Source: Chlamydia trachomatis (GTDB lineage: Bacteria; Chlamydiota; Chlamydiia; Chlamydiales; JAAKFR01). From it: DNA of 6,137 nt. Below, piece by piece: positions 1 to 6,103 of this stretch. A program made the translations under genes and the position numbers. Under the pieces are notes generated by a model, which ran no database searches, was not told the origin of the DNA, and worked only from the letters and a program-made list of their open reading frames with translations. Position 1 is the stretch's first letter. Every line of letters begins with the position of its first letter. The stretch lies in contig CAMAUB010000084.1 in the NCBI GenBank assembly GCA_945861315.1, positions 1-6,137 of the forward strand, read 5' to 3'.

Positions 1-85
1 AGAGCATGATGTTCTCGGGCAAAAGATACGGATCTATTTGTAAAATTTTCAACTAATTCCACTATATATAAATATTTGAATCTAT

Positions 86-91
86 TATAAT
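86..91 (+). promoter_or_regulatory. Possible -10 box for the 98-1057 gene
   Basis: A perfect TATAAT lies six bases before the ATG at 98. No good -35 hexamer sits 16-18 bases upstream, where the sequence is TATATA-like, and no Shine-Dalgarno sequence lies between the box and the ATG. If the box is used, transcription would start at or next to the ATG and give a leaderless message. In sequence this AT-rich (about 60-97) such a match can easily arise by chance. Confidence 0.3.
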
Positions 92-97
92 AATAGT

Positions 98-1057
98 ATG
101 CTAAAAAATATTTTTATCTTTCTTCTCCTTTTTAGTGTTGGCTATGGCCAATCAGATCGATCTCAAATATTATTTAATAGCTCTGGAGGTCCCTCTTGCG
201 AGCTACTCGACCTTCTAGCCTTTGTCAAAATTGAGCATGATGGATCGTGGCAAAGCATCGTTACAGAAACTCAAAAGCACTTAAGACGCCCCAATCAAGA
301 GCTATGGGAAGTTGCACCAAGAGATGATTTACCCCTAGATCAAGCCTATAGGCTGTTTGAGCAGATGGGAATGATCGACTCAATTATTGCTTGTAAGCAA
401 CATTATCGTTATGCGGCCATCCTTGGGTCAACTGTAGAAATAGTTAGGGATCGCTTCCTCTTCTTGAAGGAGCAGTGGGAGCGCGGGGTACGTTTTAGCG
501 AACTTATTATTATGGGAGCAGAGCGTCCTTTAGCCCCTTTTGAGCGAAGCACCCAGAAGACTGAGACTGAAATGATGTTGAAACTTTTTCAGGAGCTTGA
601 TTTGCCTCTTGAGTGGCGCTCAATGCCTATAACAGTGATTAGCCCTCCTATTCCAGAAGGAAAAGCTCGACCTCAAACAATGCATCAATTTATCGACTGG
701 ATGAACATAGATCCAGAGCCAGGTAGTCTCCTTGTGATCAGCTCACAGCCCTTTGTCGGGCGACAAGATGCGGTTGCCCGCAACCACACCCCTTTTCCGG
801 TAGAGACAATTGGAATGGGAGTGAGCTATGACCATTTTTGTAAGGAGCCGATTGCGATATCTGTTCTTATTGAAACGCTTGCTCGGTGGATCTATGAAGT
901 GGTTGTACTCAAAGACTCTTGCTTCCTAAAAGAGAGCCAAAGGATGCTTAAAATATGCGGCACCATTACAAGTGCCAGCACAAAGTCTATGTTACCCCAA
1001 AGGGATTTTACCCCGGCAATAGCCCCCCAAAAAATTAGAGCAGCTGTCAATAAGTAG
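98..1057 (+). CDS. Exported protein of unknown function, possible distant YdcF/SanA-like (DUF218-type) fold
   Basis: The 319-residue product starts with a signal peptide or N-terminal anchor (K3, hydrophobic residues 5-15, small residues around 15-18), which supports the ATG at 98 although no Shine-Dalgarno is visible. The rest looks like a soluble alpha/beta domain. Recognisable elements are YRYAAILGST at 103-112, a strand ending in GAERPL at 140-145, TETEMM at 155-160, and a late block with RP near 191-192, LLVISSQPFVGRQ at 211-223 and ETLARWIYE at 259-267. The order of strand, glycine turn, TE helix and late VISSQP strand loosely recalls YdcF/SanA/ElyC-type proteins and uncharacterised relatives in other intracellular bacteria. 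This is a weak fold-level impression, and I cannot assign an activity. From memory, such proteins end soon after the LARWIY block. Here about 54 further residues follow, read antisense through the end of the symporter gene, so the C-terminus may be a readthrough extension. It is convergent with the symporter, and no terminator is visible between them. Confidence 0.8.
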   Translation: MLKNIFIFLLLFSVGYGQSDRSQILFNSSGGPSCELLDLLAFVKIEHDGSWQSIVTETQKHLRRPNQELWEVAPRDDLPLDQAYRLFEQMGMIDSIIACKQHYRYAAILGSTVEIVRDRFLFLKEQWERGVRFSELIIMGAERPLAPFERSTQKTETEMMLKLFQELDLPLEWRSMPITVISPPIPEGKARPQTMHQFIDWMNIDPEPGSLLVISSQPFVGRQDAVARNHTPFPVETIGMGVSYDHFCKEPIAISVLIETLARWIYEVVVLKDSCFLKESQRMLKICGTITSASTKSMLPQRDFTPAIAPQKIRAAVNK

Positions 1058-2187
1058 TAGAAAACAATTCCATGATTTTTGCTCAGATAAAGAAAGCATT
1101 GACTGCCATTATAACTATTGCCCAAAATCGTTCCAAAAGCAAAAAGAAGTGCACTAATTGAAACGATAACCAATCCGGCATAAGAAAAGTAATTGAAAAA
1201 AGAGACAGCAACCATCTCGATACCGAGATTCAATTCTGGGTCCATCCAGGTCATCGTGATCAAAGCAACAAAACTTGAAAGAATCAAGATAACGCCTGCA
1301 CAATAGGTAGAGGCCATCGATAAAATCCCCTGATCAGTCGCTTCATCAACTTCAGCCATCGAGTGTGGGATCGTTTGGGTTCCAATGCCCGCCTCATTGC
1401 CATGAAGTCCTTTTAAAATTCCCCATCTAAAAGCTGATAAAAGCCCCCCAATAACAATACCACTGCCAAAAGATTGAGGGTGAAAGCAAGAGCTCCAAAT
1501 CAAATGAAAGATCGAAGGAAGTTTTCCAATATTTAGGGCTATGATAAATAGAGCCGCTCCCACATAGAGGAGAAACATCGTTGGGACCAGCTTTGCTGAC
1601 CAACTTGCGATCCGCTTAATTCCACCAATCAGAATAATCAAGACAAAAATCGCTAAAACACTTCCTGTAATCCATGTCGGAATGTAGACCAGACATACAT
1701 GTTTGGCGCTCAGAAGTTGAGCTAACTGATTTGACTGAGCTGCAGACCAAACCATCATCAAGATACCGCAGAAAAAAGCATACCACTTTGCCATAAAAGG
1801 AGAGATCGCCTTTTGAAGATATTGCATCGGGCCACCGTGGATCTTGCCCTCTTTTTTCTCCCTGTAGGCCAAGGCAAAGCTCACCTCTGTGTAGCTGACT
1901 GCCGCTCCAAGCACTGTTGCTAGGAAGAAACCCATGACAGCTCCAGGCCCACCAAGGCGAATGGCAATGACCGGTGCAACCATTGTAGAGAGACCAAGAG
2001 TTGTAGACATGGCGGTGAATAAAGCTCTTCGAGAGCAGATTGTCCCATCTCTCCCCTTTTTCCGATTTAAAAAGAGAGAAAACATCTGGGGAAGCTTTCG
2101 AAATTGGACAAAACGTGTCTTGATTGTCAAAATAAGACTGACAGTCAACATTAAAATTCCAGAACCAAAAAGTAGTTGATCAAGCAT
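892..2187 (-). CDS. AGCS-family sodium:alanine/glycine symporter
   Basis: This is an inner-membrane amino-acid carrier of the alanine or glycine:cation symporter family, with a LeuT-like fold that couples uptake of small amino acids to sodium. In chlamydiae homologues are often labelled dagA. Using the ATG at 2185-2187 the protein has 431 residues and about ten hydrophobic segments. Family landmarks are GTI (48-50), IRLGGPGAV (76-84), HGGPMQYL (117-124), GGIKRIA (188-194), VP in the next helix (201-202), HGNEAGIGT (262-270) and the final helix W397...LSF (418-420). An in-frame TTG at 2206-2208 would add seven residues. I prefer the ATG because the longer start overlaps a good -10 box and neither start has a Shine-Dalgarno. 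The VGTGNIAG motif typical of the first conserved helix is replaced by LGLSTMVAP (64-72), so substrate or ion use may differ. The last ~54 codons lie antisense to the end of the neighbouring + strand gene. Confidence 0.93.
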   Translation of the reverse strand: MLDQLLFGSGILMLTVSLILTIKTRFVQFRKLPQMFSLFLNRKKGRDGTICSRRALFTAMSTTLGLSTMVAPVIAIRLGGPGAVMGFFLATVLGAAVSYTEVSFALAYREKKEGKIHGGPMQYLQKAISPFMAKWYAFFCGILMMVWSAAQSNQLAQLLSAKHVCLVYIPTWITGSVLAIFVLIILIGGIKRIASWSAKLVPTMFLLYVGAALFIIALNIGKLPSIFHLIWSSCFHPQSFGSGIVIGGLLSAFRWGILKGLHGNEAGIGTQTIPHSMAEVDEATDQGILSMASTYCAGVILILSSFVALITMTWMDPELNLGIEMVAVSFFNYFSYAGLVIVSISALLFAFGTILGNSYNGSQCFLYLSKNHGIVFYYLLTAALIFWGAIAGVKSLWGNIDFVLALVMVPHILSILWLSFRKQESLSTTTS

Positions 2188-2199
2188 AATAATGAGAAC

Positions 2200-2228
2200 A
2201 TTATACAAGAACTGCTTTTTTCTGTCTC
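2200..2228 (-). promoter_or_regulatory. Candidate promoter of the symporter gene
   Basis: On the minus strand GAGACA (2223-2228, four of six matches to TTGACA) is followed after exactly 17 bases by a perfect TATAAT (2200-2205). Initiation about seven bases downstream would leave only some six bases before the ATG at 2187, so the message would be nearly leaderless. Further upstream, in the same gap, are the 10-base palindrome TTATTAATAA (2245-2254) and flanking ACTAA/TTAGT halves (2234-2238, 2256-2260), which could be an operator or simply AT-rich background. Confidence 0.4.
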
Positions 2229-2287
2229 TTCTAACTAAATATTTTTATTAATAAATTAGTCTAACCTTACATGTACCGATGATTCTA

Positions 2288-3334
2288 TTAAAATTTATAT
2301 TTTAACATCATCATTGGGAAATATTCTTCTTTCTGAGTGATTTTACTAGCGTAGTTGTTATAAATTCTTTCATTATAAGCCTTGCCTGCAAGGCCAGCGC
2401 CGTAGATTCCACCAAAATACCAACCTCCCTCCAAGCTAAGGGTAATAGTTGCGGCAGGGATATTCCCCGTATGGATGAAGTGGGCGGCAGCTCCAATGAA
2501 TAGTGAGTTAATTAAGAAAGCTGTGATGGCTGTCTGTTTTTGTCCCACATACCAGTAGCCTGCGCCTGGCAACGCCGCGTTGAGCAGCTCTGCTTTGCGC
2601 ACTGATTTTTTTTCCTTTTCATAGCCAACCATCATATGGGAAAGATAGGGGCGATCTTCTGAATAGGCAAGGAGATTTTTGAGATTTCCATCTTGCACAG
2701 CAGAGAGAAAGGTGAGTTTTTTCGCGCTATCTTCTTCAATAAGGGTAAGCAGATAAGCCGCGTGCTTATCATGACCAAGTTTTGAGTAACTTTCATAAAG
2801 AATAAGGAGAAGATCATCAAAAGCTGGAAATGTATGGTCAACTTTACAAAGTGGTGTGTTCTCTGTAATGTAGGTCACCTCTTGATATTTCTTGCCAAGA
2901 AAGTAGGCTAGGATAGTTGAATAGTTGATTTCAAGACGTCTTTGATCTGGAGGGTCAAAAAAAAGAGCGCGCTTAAAGCCGGTAATGGCGCGGTAAAGGT
3001 CGAAATCTTCAGCAAACTTAAGGCCAATAAAATATTCTTTTCCCCAGTCAGTGCTTTTTTCTTCGTCACTTAGTTGTTCAAAGGGTTGAGTTGAGAAGTC
3101 TTTGGGTATAATCACTGCACATCTGCGCTCCCGCGCAATCTGTTTAAGATGAAGGGGAGCTTCCACAACAGGCTCAAGCGTTGTTGGAGCGCACATAACA
3201 CAGCCTGTAAGAAAGATGAGCGTTAATATAGCCAAACAACTTAAAAAAGCGGATTTGGGCTGACGTGAAAGCTCCCAGGCTTGAACGCAGCCGAAATTCC
3301 GATTTTTCAAGTTGTTTAGGTATAATTTTTTCAT
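2288..3334 (-). CDS. Predicted TPR lipoprotein with membrane-associated C-terminal domain, coupled to gspD
   Basis: The 348-residue product of unknown function is predicted to be exported and lipidated. A hydrophobic stretch (about 30-43) ends in a clear lipobox, LTGC, with the cysteine at residue 45. The segment before it is unusually long (about 28 residues). Residues 95-130 look like a tetratricopeptide unit (GLKFAEDFDLYRAITGFKRA, 104-123), and a second helical pair lies at about 174-200. The C-terminal part begins LNAALPGAGYWYVGQKQTA (251-269), a glycine-rich motif seen before membrane segments, followed by hydrophobic stretches at about 270-287 and 292-316. The protein ends in LKYKF. The ATG at 3332-3334 is one base past the gspD stop (TGA-G-ATG), which favours coupled translation. 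A GTG at 3371-3373 would add 13 residues, overlap gspD and lengthen the leader further, so I rejected it. TPR lipoproteins such as PilF/PilW help secretins assemble, so a pilotin-like role is plausible but inferred from context. Confidence 0.85.
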   Translation of the reverse strand: MKKLYLNNLKNRNFGCVQAWELSRQPKSAFLSCLAILTLIFLTGCVMCAPTTLEPVVEAPLHLKQIARERRCAVIIPKDFSTQPFEQLSDEEKSTDWGKEYFIGLKFAEDFDLYRAITGFKRALFFDPPDQRRLEINYSTILAYFLGKKYQEVTYITENTPLCKVDHTFPAFDDLLLILYESYSKLGHDKHAAYLLTLIEEDSAKKLTFLSAVQDGNLKNLLAYSEDRPYLSHMMVGYEKEKKSVRKAELLNAALPGAGYWYVGQKQTAITAFLINSLFIGAAAHFIHTGNIPAATITLSLEGGWYFGGIYGAGLAGKAYNERIYNNYASKITQKEEYFPMMMLKYKF

Positions 3335-3335
3335 C

Positions 3336-5720
3336 TCAATTAAATGAGCACCTTGGCGCTGGGTAGGTTTCACACTCTGGAGCTACCTGCGGGCCACACT
3401 GACTCATAGAGCTTGGGCAAACTTCCCAATTGTAGTCGTAACCTTGTTGGTTGGTCAAATCAAGCCCTTCTTGGATATTTGTGATCACTTTTGGACGAAT
3501 GAACATGATAAGATTTCGCTTGTCTCTTTGCTCTATAGTGCGGCTAAAGGTGGGCCCAATAAGCGGAAGTGTTCCAAGGCATGGAACTCCTGATCGAACC
3601 ATTGTTACGGTATCAGTAATATGACCACTCATGACAATGAAGCAACCATCTGGGACATGAACTCGGGTTGTTGTATTTATTTTAGATGTTGTTGGCGTCA
3701 AAGTTCCAACAGTGGAGAGTAGCTCAGTTATGGTCTGATCGATTTGGAAGGTCACCACATTATTTGGTGCAATAGTGGGCGTTATACGCAACTGGATTCC
3801 AACATCTTCATATTGAATATTTTGAGTGACAGAGCCTGTTTGCTGAATAACAGTACTTGTTGTTTGGTAAGGAATGTTTTCTCCAACCATAAAATTCGCC
3901 GGCTGAGTGTCTTGTGCCATGATACGTGGGTTTAAAACAATTTTGGTGGACGATTCTTCTTCCAAAGCAGTGACAAGGGCACCAAGTGTAAGAAAGGATT
4001 GGCCATTATGACGGATAATATTTCCTACAATACCTAGACCAAAAGCCTCTGTTGCATTTGCTAGGCTTGAGAAACCTGTTAGCGATGAAGGCACTGGCAG
4101 CGGCACATCACGGCCGGGATTCGGGATGAGCGGTGGTGGAGTTCCTTGAGTTGCTACATAGCGCGCACCAGGATTGGTTGTTGTTCCACCTTGAAGATTA
4201 GGATTTGGAGGGCTATTTGCCAAAAGGCCTGATGCATAAGCGAGTTTGTTTTGTTCATCGCCAAGGGCAATCCACTGAACTCCAAAATCAAGGGAGTTTT
4301 GTAATTCCGTATCGATAATGAGCACTTCAAGAAAGACTTGTTTTGGAGCCGCATCTAGTTCATTGAGCAAACCGATCACTTTTTTAACAGCATCTTCTGT
4401 CCCGCTGACAACAATAGAGTTGTTCACATCAATATACTCAATCGCATAAAGAGTACTTATAAGCTCAACACTTGATACACCTTGAGATTGGAGGTTGGAT
4501 CCCATTGAGCGAAGAGCCTGTGCAATATCACCACCTTGATGATACTTTAATTTATACATATAAAGGGTACTATTCGCGATTGAATTCGAGGGCAAATCTG
4601 CCACATCCGTAATATCTGCAGAGTCTAATGATGACAAAACCTGCAGGGTTTTATGAATCAAATAGGGAGTTGAGACAATAAAAATTTTGTTCTGAGATGG
4701 CTGTGCAATCATCTGCATTGGATTGTCTGCAATCAATGGCGCCAAAATTTCATGTGCATAAGCAACCAGTGCTGATGGATAGGCTCCCGTAACTTTATAT
4801 TCTGCAACATCAAAAGTTGTATTTGGTGTGTCTAAAGCATTGAGCAGTTGTGCAATTTTATCAACATTTGATGTAATATCAGAGACGATAAGGTGACGGG
4901 TTTCTACTGAAACATCTACAACAGCATCTGCTGCTAAAAGCGGCTTTACAATAAGTGCGATTTTTTCAGGATCAACATTATAAAGACGGAAAACACGTGT
5001 AATTATTGCTGAATCACACGCTTCTTCTACATTGTCCTCTGTGATAATTTTAGACACTTTAGAAAGATTTTGCTGTGGATAGATAAGGACCGTATTTCCC
5101 TGTTCAACAACAGAGAGCCCATGCATTTTCAAAATCTGTAGTAAGGTTGAAGTTAAATCGGTTACAGAAGTTGGTTCTTGAGAGACAATTGTGATGTTAA
5201 ACAACAAATCTTCGTTGTTAAAGATAAAATTTATGCCTGAGATCTCTGAGACAAATTGAAGAAGTTGGACAACTGCAATATCTTCGAAATTGACTGTAAA
5301 TCCTTCTCCACTAGGAGAACAGTGAGGAGTTTTATACAACCTTTTACTTTCCGATTGCTCTGCTGAAATCGTTTTTGAATCGCTGCTGGCTGAATTCTCT
5401 TGATTTGCATAAGCAGTCTTATAGAGATGGGGGCTCTTGTCAGGTGAGTGTATGAGGTTCTTAGGGCTTTCTAGATCCGTTGTTGAGGGCTCATCCTCCT
5501 GAAAAGAATAACTACTATTTTCTTCTGGCGTTTGATAGCATTGACCCGTAGATTTTTTTCCAGTAGGACAGTGATCATTGCAATCAGAAGTGATGAAACT
5601 TGGATTCTCTAGATATGCTTCAACCAACGAAGGAATTGCGTCTTCCTCTTCTTCCGCTAAAAGCGGAGCCAAAAGGCATCCAATAGAGAATAGCACATAC
5701 CTAAAATTCATTACTTTCAT
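3336..5720 (-). CDS. gspD: Type II secretion system outer-membrane secretin GspD
   Basis: GspD forms the outer-membrane channel of the type II secretion system, releasing folded proteins from the periplasm. The 794-residue product has a signal peptide (1-22, ending PLLA before EEEE) and a long Ser/Glu/Asp-rich linker (23-136). N0 follows at about 139-215 (FTVNFEDIAVVQLLQFVSEI), N1 at 240-298, an N2-like domain at 303-366, N3 at 385-457, and the secretin core at 459-745. The core shows VFLEVLIIDTELQNSLDFGV (462-481), the conserved VLNPRIMAQDTQPANFMVGENIP segment (about 595-617), and the end motif SGVPCLGTLPLIGPTFSR (710-727) with RNLIMFIRPKVI. A Pro/Gly-rich insertion occupies 503-547. The tail (746-794) carries four cysteines. 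The ATG at 5720 has an AGGGG Shine-Dalgarno nine bases upstream; M4 is too far from it. The gene is immediately followed by the TPR lipoprotein. gspE, gspF and gspG are not adjacent. Its N0 and overall plan resemble chlamydial GspD from memory. Confidence 0.95.
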   Translation of the reverse strand: MKVMNFRYVLFSIGCLLAPLLAEEEEDAIPSLVEAYLENPSFITSDCNDHCPTGKKSTGQCYQTPEENSSYSFQEDEPSTTDLESPKNLIHSPDKSPHLYKTAYANQENSASSDSKTISAEQSESKRLYKTPHCSPSGEGFTVNFEDIAVVQLLQFVSEISGINFIFNNEDLLFNITIVSQEPTSVTDLTSTLLQILKMHGLSVVEQGNTVLIYPQQNLSKVSKIITEDNVEEACDSAIITRVFRLYNVDPEKIALIVKPLLAADAVVDVSVETRHLIVSDITSNVDKIAQLLNALDTPNTTFDVAEYKVTGAYPSALVAYAHEILAPLIADNPMQMIAQPSQNKIFIVSTPYLIHKTLQVLSSLDSADITDVADLPSNSIANSTLYMYKLKYHQGGDIAQALRSMGSNLQSQGVSSVELISTLYAIEYIDVNNSIVVSGTEDAVKKVIGLLNELDAAPKQVFLEVLIIDTELQNSLDFGVQWIALGDEQNKLAYASGLLANSPPNPNLQGGTTTNPGARYVATQGTPPPLIPNPGRDVPLPVPSSLTGFSSLANATEAFGLGIVGNIIRHNGQSFLTLGALVTALEEESSTKIVLNPRIMAQDTQPANFMVGENIPYQTTSTVIQQTGSVTQNIQYEDVGIQLRITPTIAPNNVVTFQIDQTITELLSTVGTLTPTTSKINTTTRVHVPDGCFIVMSGHITDTVTMVRSGVPCLGTLPLIGPTFSRTIEQRDKRNLIMFIRPKVITNIQEGLDLTNQQGYDYNWEVCPSSMSQCGPQVAPECETYPAPRCSFN

Positions 5721-5729
5721 TATATATTG

Positions 5730-5734
5730 CCCCT
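5730..5734 (-). promoter_or_regulatory. Ribosome binding site of gspD
   Basis: AGGGG on the minus strand lies nine bases before the ATG at 5718-5720. It favours this start over the in-frame ATG three codons later (5709-5711). It is the only strong Shine-Dalgarno among the three large minus-strand genes. Confidence 0.65.
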
Positions 5735-5742
5735 AGGTATTG

Positions 5743-5769
5743 GGTATAGGAAAATGATTTTTTTTGCAA
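5743..5769 (-). promoter_or_regulatory. Weak candidate promoter for gspD
   Basis: On the minus strand TTGCAA (5764-5769) and TATACC (5743-5748) are 15 bases apart, shorter than the usual 16-18. A start about seven bases downstream would leave a leader of roughly 15 bases containing the AGGGG site. I saw no better pair between here and the long inverted repeat. Confidence 0.25.
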
Positions 5770-5849
5770 CCGGATAGATATGAATTCATTACGAAGTGCA
5801 TCCGCACAGTAAAGTTGCATAAAACTAGAAACAAGAGATTATGTTTATT

Positions 5850-5870
5850 TAACGATATTATTTATCGTTA
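5850..5870. repeat. Short perfect inverted repeat upstream of gspD
   Basis: TAACGATA and TATCGTTA form an 8-bp stem around the 5-base loop TTATT. Five T residues follow on the + strand (5871-5875), which gives it the shape of a weak terminator for rightward transcription, but no rightward gene ends here. About 130 bases upstream of gspD, it could equally be an operator. The stem is mostly AT, so it would be a poor terminator. Confidence 0.4.
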
Positions 5871-5891
5871 TTTTTGTATTAAATATCTTCA

Positions 5892-5945
5892 TTAATTAAG
5901 TATAGTGACAGGTACGGTACCACTTAGAAAACTCACCTTACGCAT
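5892..5945 (-). other. Possible 17-codon frame starting in the left arm of the hairpin
   Basis: On the minus strand an ATG (5943-5945) with GAAGAG six bases upstream begins MRKVSFLSGTVPVTILN and ends at TAA (5892-5894). The first five residues match the frame in the other arm. It could be a leader peptide for a gspD transcript starting further upstream, or just a by-product of the inverted duplication. No homology is recognised. Confidence 0.2.
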
Positions 5946-6017
5946 TTTTTTCTCTTCACAGAGCGGCTGCAAAGGTCAATCTGTGAAGGAAAAAAATGCG
6001 TAAGGTGAGTTCTCTAA
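5924..6017. repeat. Long near-perfect inverted repeat, possible palindromic MITE or fold-back duplication
   Basis: The left arm (5924-5962, beginning TTAGAAAACTCACC) and right arm (5980-6017) are reverse complements over 38 positions. There is one A/C mismatch (5929 against 6012) and one extra T in the left arm (5953), with a loop of 17 bases (5963-5979). The arms end TTAG and CTAA, so a TA dinucleotide sits near each tip, as expected for an element inserting at TA, but this also falls within the symmetry. No transposase or other copy is present in the window. It is unlike an intrinsic terminator: very long, not GC-rich, without a T-run at its base (the nearest T6 begins eight bases later), and located between divergent genes. 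Each arm contains a Shine-Dalgarno-like sequence and an ATG that would be buried in the folded RNA. Confidence 0.85.
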
Positions 6018-6055
6018 TCGCGCCTTTTTTGGCTACTCATTTGTATTACTCCTGA
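5996..6055 (+). other. Possible 19-codon frame starting in the right arm of the hairpin
   Basis: On the + strand AAGGA (5986-5990) is five bases before an ATG (5996-5998), a good initiation context. The frame reads MRKVSSLIAPFLATHLYYS and stops at TGA (6053-6055). The same phase is then open from 6056 through the ATG at 6104 to the window end. It may be a leader peptide, the original 5' end of the downstream gene interrupted by a nonsense codon, or chance. In RNA that includes both hairpin arms, the Shine-Dalgarno and ATG would be sequestered. Confidence 0.3.
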
Positions 6056-6091
6056 AAAATATATTTTTTGAGTCATTCCAGAGTTCTCTAC

Positions 6092-6095
6092 GGAG
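6092..6095 (+). promoter_or_regulatory. Ribosome binding site for the gene at the right edge
   Basis: GGAG is followed after eight bases by the ATG at 6104-6106. It lies at the 3' side of a small imperfect hairpin (TCCAGAG at 6077-6083 with CTCT and GGA at 6086-6094) followed by TCTTTTT. That resembles a terminator, but it is more likely incidental given the start codon directly after it. Confidence 0.45.
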
Positions 6096-6103
6096 TCTTT
6101 TTG

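Larger units (their letters stand above)
5721..6103. other. Divergent intergenic region with several inverted repeats
   Basis: About 380 bases separate gspD (leftward) from a probable rightward gene starting at 6104. The stretch holds the gspD ribosome binding site and weak promoter, an 8-bp inverted repeat (5850-5870), an odd-length palindrome GGTACgGTACC (5911-5921), the long hairpin (5924-6017), a 14-base AT palindrome (6055-6068), and two tiny outward-reading frames beginning inside the hairpin. No conventional gene is supported between these points. A 39-codon minus-strand frame (5701-5820) has no ribosome binding site. Confidence 0.7.

Noticed and set aside
1..43. Possible C-terminal tail of an upstream + strand gene (EHDVLGQKIRIYL then TAA)
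   Set aside because: Only 13 codons are visible. An open frame of that length is uninformative, and the minus strand is also open here.
1..62. Possible minus-strand gene start (GTG at 60-62) running off the left edge
   Set aside because: No Shine-Dalgarno, a non-ATG start and only about 20 codons. It cannot be distinguished from chance.
1934..2179. 81-codon + strand open frame inside the symporter gene
   Set aside because: Antisense to well-conserved symporter sequence, with no supporting motif or ribosome binding site. A shadow frame.
3332..3373. Upstream GTG start for the lipoprotein (361 residues)
   Set aside because: It would overlap the end of gspD by 38 bases and make an already long leader before the lipobox longer. 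The ATG directly after the gspD stop is better placed.
5290..5425. Repeated LYKT tetrapeptide in the GspD N-terminal linker (residues 99-102 and 128-131)
   Set aside because: Only four residues are shared and the flanking sequence does not repeat. Not enough to call a repeat unit.
5701..5820. 39-codon minus-strand frame starting at an ATG (5818-5820) and overlapping the gspD start by 20 bases
   Set aside because: No ribosome binding site, no recognisable sequence, and it reads into gspD in another phase. The length is compatible with chance.
5924..6017. Invertible promoter switch bounded by inverted repeats
   Set aside because: Only 17 bases lie between the arms, too little to hold a promoter, and no recombinase gene is visible.
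6077..6102. Hairpin plus T-tract resembling an intrinsic terminator
   Set aside because: The stem is short and bulged, and its 3' side contains the GGAG ribosome binding site directly before the ATG at 6104. No gene that needs termination ends just upstream.
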